DNA of 11,246 nt from Porticoccaceae bacterium (GTDB lineage Bacteria > Pseudomonadota > Gammaproteobacteria > Pseudomonadales > Porticoccaceae): assembly GCA_002591625.1 (NCBI GenBank), contig PCDB01000052.1, forward strand, positions 8,903 through 20,148, read 5' to 3'. The position numbers and the translations under genes are program-made. This document shows positions 6,156 to 11,246 of the stretch, piece by piece. Every line of letters starts with the position of its first letter. Positions within the stretch are counted from its first letter, which is position 1. The notes below the pieces were generated by a model. That model saw only the letters and a program-made list of their open reading frames with translations, was not told where the DNA came from and did no database searches.

Positions 6156-7244
6156 ATGCAGCTGTCAACACTGAACATTTCGCATGTCAGAAATTTGCAA
6201 ACGACACGTCTGCAGTTTAGCCCGTTAGCGAATGTTGTATTTGGAGATAATGGCAGTGGAAAGACGAGCTTTCTTGAATCTATTTATCTGCTAGGCCGCG
6301 GGCGGTCTTTTAGGCATAGAGACCTAAAGACCGTGGTTCAATCAGGAACCAAAGAACTCGTCGTTTCAGGTACCATTTTTAGCGATCAAAATGACGTTTC
6401 ATCGAGCTTAGGCGTAAAAAGAACTACAGAGGGGCGGTTTGAGGCCCGACATAATGGAGATGGACTTCGTTCGGCGAGCCAGCTTGCGCCTAAGTTGCCT
6501 CTTCAGATGGTGGATGCACATAGCTTTATTCTCCTTGAGGGCGGAGCTATGCAGCGACGCCAGTTCATTGACTGGGGCGTGTTCCACGTGGAACCGTCGT
6601 TTGGAGGTGTTTGGCGTCGTATGCAGCGGGCATTAAAGCAGCGGAATCATTTACTCCGTCATGATAGAATGGACAGAGAGCAACTTGTTGTTTGGACCAA
6701 AGAGTTTGTCAGTGTTTCTGATGCCATAGATCGGCACAGAGGAAATTATTTAGCAGATCTGGAGCTAGAAATTCGCGGAATATCAAAGTATTTCGATGGT
6801 TTGGGAGTGCTTAGTTTAGAATATTTAAGTGGTTGGGATCACAAGATTGGTCTTGCCGATGCTATAAAGGCGGATTTCGATAAGGACCGAAGGTTGGGTA
6901 AGACTCATCAAGGAGCGCATCGCGCTGATCTAGTCGTGAAGATCGATGGGGCTTCTGCTGCGGATAGGCTATCTAGGGGACAATTGAAGCGTCTAATTTA
7001 TATTTTGAAACTGGCTCAGGCATCGCTCCACAAAAAAAGGACGACAGAGTCATGCATTTTTTTACTCGATGATCTGCCGGCAGAGCTCGATGGTCGTCAT
7101 CTGCGGCAAGTTTTAGGTTGCTTAAATGAGCTTTCTTGCCAATATTTTGTTACGGGGATTGAAAAAACCGATTTTAAGGATCTTCTGGTGGATATTGCGC
7201 ACCAGATGTTCCATGTGGAACAAGGCAGGATTTCTCTGGCTTAA
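6156..7244 (+). CDS. recF: RecF, DNA replication and repair ATPase
   Basis: RecF is an SMC/ABC-like ATPase that binds gapped DNA and, with RecO and RecR, helps RecA replace SSB. It has 362 residues, close to E. coli's 357. Walker A is GDNGSGKTS (30-38), the ABC-type signature is LSRGQLKR (272-279), and Walker B is IFLLDDLPAELD (301-312). The conserved segments FIDWGVFHVEP (137-147) and MFHVEQGRI (351-359) are both present. AGAGAGG (6137-6143) is a Shine-Dalgarno candidate, though it lies 12 bases from the ATG. The gap to gyrB is 19 bases. The two FHVE codon stretches contain parS-like sites, listed separately, so parts of this gene appear to serve as both protein code and centromere DNA. Confidence 0.97.
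   Translation: MQLSTLNISHVRNLQTTRLQFSPLANVVFGDNGSGKTSFLESIYLLGRGRSFRHRDLKTVVQSGTKELVVSGTIFSDQNDVSSSLGVKRTTEGRFEARHNGDGLRSASQLAPKLPLQMVDAHSFILLEGGAMQRRQFIDWGVFHVEPSFGGVWRRMQRALKQRNHLLRHDRMDREQLVVWTKEFVSVSDAIDRHRGNYLADLELEIRGISKYFDGLGVLSLEYLSGWDHKIGLADAIKADFDKDRRLGKTHQGAHRADLVVKIDGASAADRLSRGQLKRLIYILKLAQASLHKKRTTESCIFLLDDLPAELDGRHLRQVLGCLNELSCQYFVTGIEKTDFKDLLVDIAHQMFHVEQGRISLA
6580..6595. other. parS: parS centromere site (exact pseudomonad-type 16-mer) inside recF
   Basis: TGTTCCACGTGGAACC contains the perfect 14-bp palindrome GTTCCACGTGGAAC (6581-6594). It matches the ParB-binding parS form I recall for Pseudomonas and resembles the general bacterial consensus TGTTTCACGTGAAACA. It lies ~3 kb from the putative oriC, the usual location for chromosomal parS. 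It is read through by recF codons 142-147 (VFHVEP). parA and parB are not in the window. Confidence 0.85.
7207..7222. other. parS: second parS-like site near the recF 3' end
   Basis: TGTTCCATGTGGAACA differs from a perfect TGTTCCACGTGGAACA palindrome only at base 7214 (T instead of C). It lies 627 bases from the first site, in codons for MFHVEQ (351-356). The variant base is a silent third position (CAT for CAC, His353), so protein sequence did not force the deviation. It may be a weaker ParB site or a consequence of the conserved peptide. Confidence 0.6.
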
Positions 7245-7260
7245 ATTAGGAAATTAATAA

Positions 7261-9678
<2,418 letters not shown>

Positions 9679-9716
9679 AGGTAGGTCAATCAAGTGTCAG
9701 ATACCATAATTTGAGA

Positions 9717-11246
9717 TTAATCTCCCTCAACACCAGTAAGTAATGAAAAGTCGGCGATCCCACAGAACAACTGCCTCAATTCCTGAAGCAATGCTAATCG
9801 ATTCCTCCTTATCTGGGGTTCCTTTGCCATAACAAGGACCTTTTCAAAGAACTCGTCGACTGGTTCTCTTAGTGACGCCAGCTCTTTTAAGGCAATTTCG
9901 TACTTTTTCTGGGATATGAGTTCATTCGCAATCGATTTCTTTTCCTCTAAATTCTCGAACAAAGTTATTTCTGCTGGTTCTCGCAACATCGTAGCATCAA
10001 CTGAAAGGTCTTGAGAAGTTGCGCTAGACAAAATATTCACAACACGCTTGTTGGAAGCTATCAAAGCTCCTGCGTCTGGAAGTTGGCTGAATTGAGATAT
10101 CGCTAAAACACGACGATTTATGTCTAACGGGTTTGATAGACCAAGCGTCGAAACGGCTTTAAAGTTTTCGATTGATATTTTTTTATCTTTGTATATAGAA
10201 ATTAAGCGCCCTAAAACATAAGTGAGCGCTGACTTACTTGCCTCGTTCGATTTGTCTTTTTCTGATATTAGGCGCCCTGAAAATTCTATTGCTCGTCTTA
10301 AATCAATGTCAATGTCGTTTTCCAGTATTATATTCAAGAGCCCCACACAAGTCCGACGTATAGCAAAGGGGTCTTTCGATCCTGAGGGCTGTTGGCCAAT
10401 AATAAATATGCCAATTAACGTATCTAAACGATCTGCTATCGCTAGAGTGATGCCCTCAGCACTCTTGGGAGTTTTGTCACCAGCAAAGCGAGGAAGGTAA
10501 TGTTCCCGGATAGCGGTTGCTATTTGGGGTTTCTCATTATCATTTTGTGCGTAATATCCTCCCATAATCCCCTGTAAATCTTCAAACTCTCCAACCATAT
10601 CGGTCACCAGATCTGCTTTGCAAATAGCCGCGGCCCTAGCAGCCAGATCTGGAGCACTTCCAATAGTATCTGATAGGTAATGGCACAACTTAACAAGACG
10701 TTCAGTCTTGTCTAAAACTGAACCTAATTGCGCTTGATATACAACTCCAGCAAGTTTTTCTCGCTTGGCCTCTAAGCTAGATTTACAGTCATTTTCAAAA
10801 AAAAATACAGCATCTGCTAACCGAGCTCTTAAAACTCGCTCATTACCCGTAATTACTTGAGCTGGATCTGCGCTCTCGATATTTGCCACCGTTATAAAAG
10901 CAGCCATTAATTCCCCGTTTTTGTCCACAATATGGAAATACTTTTGATGTCCTCTCATGGCAGAGATAAGGGCTTCGTCCGGTATCTTTAAAAAATCTTT
11001 ATCAAAATATCCTAGGAGTGGCACAGGCCATTCAGTAATCGCAACCACCTCATCAATCAGAGACGGTTCCATTACGGCTACACCGCCAAATCCAATTGCT
11101 AACTTCTGGACCCCTTCAATAATAAGACGGCGTCTTTCAACGACTAAAGAAACTACATGATGCTCATAAAGCTGTTGCTCATATGAACTACCTGACCTAA
11201 TTACTATCTCTTTCTTGGCATGAAACCGATGTCCTTGACTAACGGC
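9717..11246 (-). CDS. glyS: GlyS, glycyl-tRNA synthetase beta subunit (5' end outside window)
   Basis: GlyS is the beta subunit of the bacterial alpha2-beta2 glycyl-tRNA synthetase, which charges tRNA-Gly; beta carries most tRNA recognition. The frame is open to the right edge, giving 509 C-terminal residues of the usual ~690. Residues upstream of the internal ATG at 11072 continue the family sequence (GHRFH near the edge, then GFGGVAV), so that ATG is not the start. Landmarks are EWPVPLLGYFD, GHQKYF, RARLADAVFF, the long MVGEFEDLQGIMGGYYA stretch (coding from about 10598 downward), LPRFAGD, GIFIIGQQPSGSKDPFAIRR, and a C-terminal DALR-like anticodon-binding region ending RLALLQELRQLFCGIADFSLL. 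The TAA stop is at 9719-9717. The gene converges on gyrB with 38 bases between them. glyQ is expected just beyond the right edge. Confidence 0.96.
   Translation of the reverse strand, partial: AVSQGHRFHAKKEIVIRSGSSYEQQLYEHHVVSLVVERRRLIIEGVQKLAIGFGGVAVMEPSLIDEVVAITEWPVPLLGYFDKDFLKIPDEALISAMRGHQKYFHIVDKNGELMAAFITVANIESADPAQVITGNERVLRARLADAVFFFENDCKSSLEAKREKLAGVVYQAQLGSVLDKTERLVKLCHYLSDTIGSAPDLAARAAAICKADLVTDMVGEFEDLQGIMGGYYAQNDNEKPQIATAIREHYLPRFAGDKTPKSAEGITLAIADRLDTLIGIFIIGQQPSGSKDPFAIRRTCVGLLNIILENDIDIDLRRAIEFSGRLISEKDKSNEASKSALTYVLGRLISIYKDKKISIENFKAVSTLGLSNPLDINRRVLAISQFSQLPDAGALIASNKRVVNILSSATSQDLSVDATMLREPAEITLFENLEEKKSIANELISQKKYEIALKELASLREPVDEFFEKVLVMAKEPQIRRNRLALLQELRQLFCGIADFSLLTGVEGD

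Noticed and set aside
10222..10500. 92-residue open frame on the + strand opposite glyS
   Set aside because: It is entirely antisense to well-conserved GlyS sequence, shows no recognisable domain and has no supporting ribosome binding site that I can see.
10921..10929. TTGTCCACA, an 8/9 DnaA-box match inside glyS
   Set aside because: Single-mismatch boxes occur by chance several times in a window this long; it is isolated within coding sequence.
11070..11072. ATG at 11072 as the glyS start
   Set aside because: The frame stays open to the window edge and encodes conserved GlyS residues (GHRFH, GFGGVAV) before it, so the true start lies outside.

Overview
The window is a chromosomal replication-origin region of a gammaproteobacterium. 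Every gene in it belongs to a well-known housekeeping family. Sequence character points to a relative of the pseudomonads or of the marine Cellvibrio/SAR92/OM60-type lineages. The grounds are the order dnaA-dnaN-recF-gyrB, an 804-residue GyrB with the long gammaproteobacterial C-terminal insert, pseudomonad-type parS palindromes, separate-subunit glycyl-tRNA synthetase (glyS), and a moderate G+C content (roughly 40-45% by eye). The placement is inferred from remembered family features, not from a search.

Layout on the + strand: the last ~33 codons of yidD (1-101), yidC (110-1780) and mnmE (1798-3165) form a tight co-directional run. This is the distal part of the usual rpmH-rnpA-yidD-yidC-mnmE cluster. 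A 390-base gene-free stretch (3166-3555) follows and looks like oriC. It holds two tandem consensus DnaA boxes 11 bp apart, a ~115-base tract that is about 83% A+T, and a third, inverted consensus DnaA box. Next comes the replication/repair operon dnaA (3556-4986), dnaN (5016-6113), recF (6156-7244) and gyrB (7264-9678), with gaps of only 19-42 bases. The 3' three-quarters of glyS lies on the - strand, convergent with gyrB, and runs off the right edge (9717-11246).

How it works together: DnaA binds the boxes and melts the A+T tract. DnaN is the polymerase clamp, RecF helps load RecA at gaps, and GyrB supplies the ATPase half of gyrase. Two parS-like 16-mers lie inside recF, one an exact pseudomonad-type match and one with a single change. 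They imply a ParB-based segregation centre beside the origin, with parA/parB outside the window. YidD/YidC (membrane insertion) and MnmE (tRNA wobble modification) are the usual oriC neighbours, but here they point toward dnaA. That is the reverse of the common arrangement, in which rpmH is the gene next to dnaA and the two diverge.

I found no mobile element, CRISPR array, tRNA, rRNA or unknown gene, and no evidence of a new multi-gene system. The most interesting points are the origin architecture, the inverted yidD-yidC-mnmE block, and the parS sites written in the codons of the RecF peptide FHVE.
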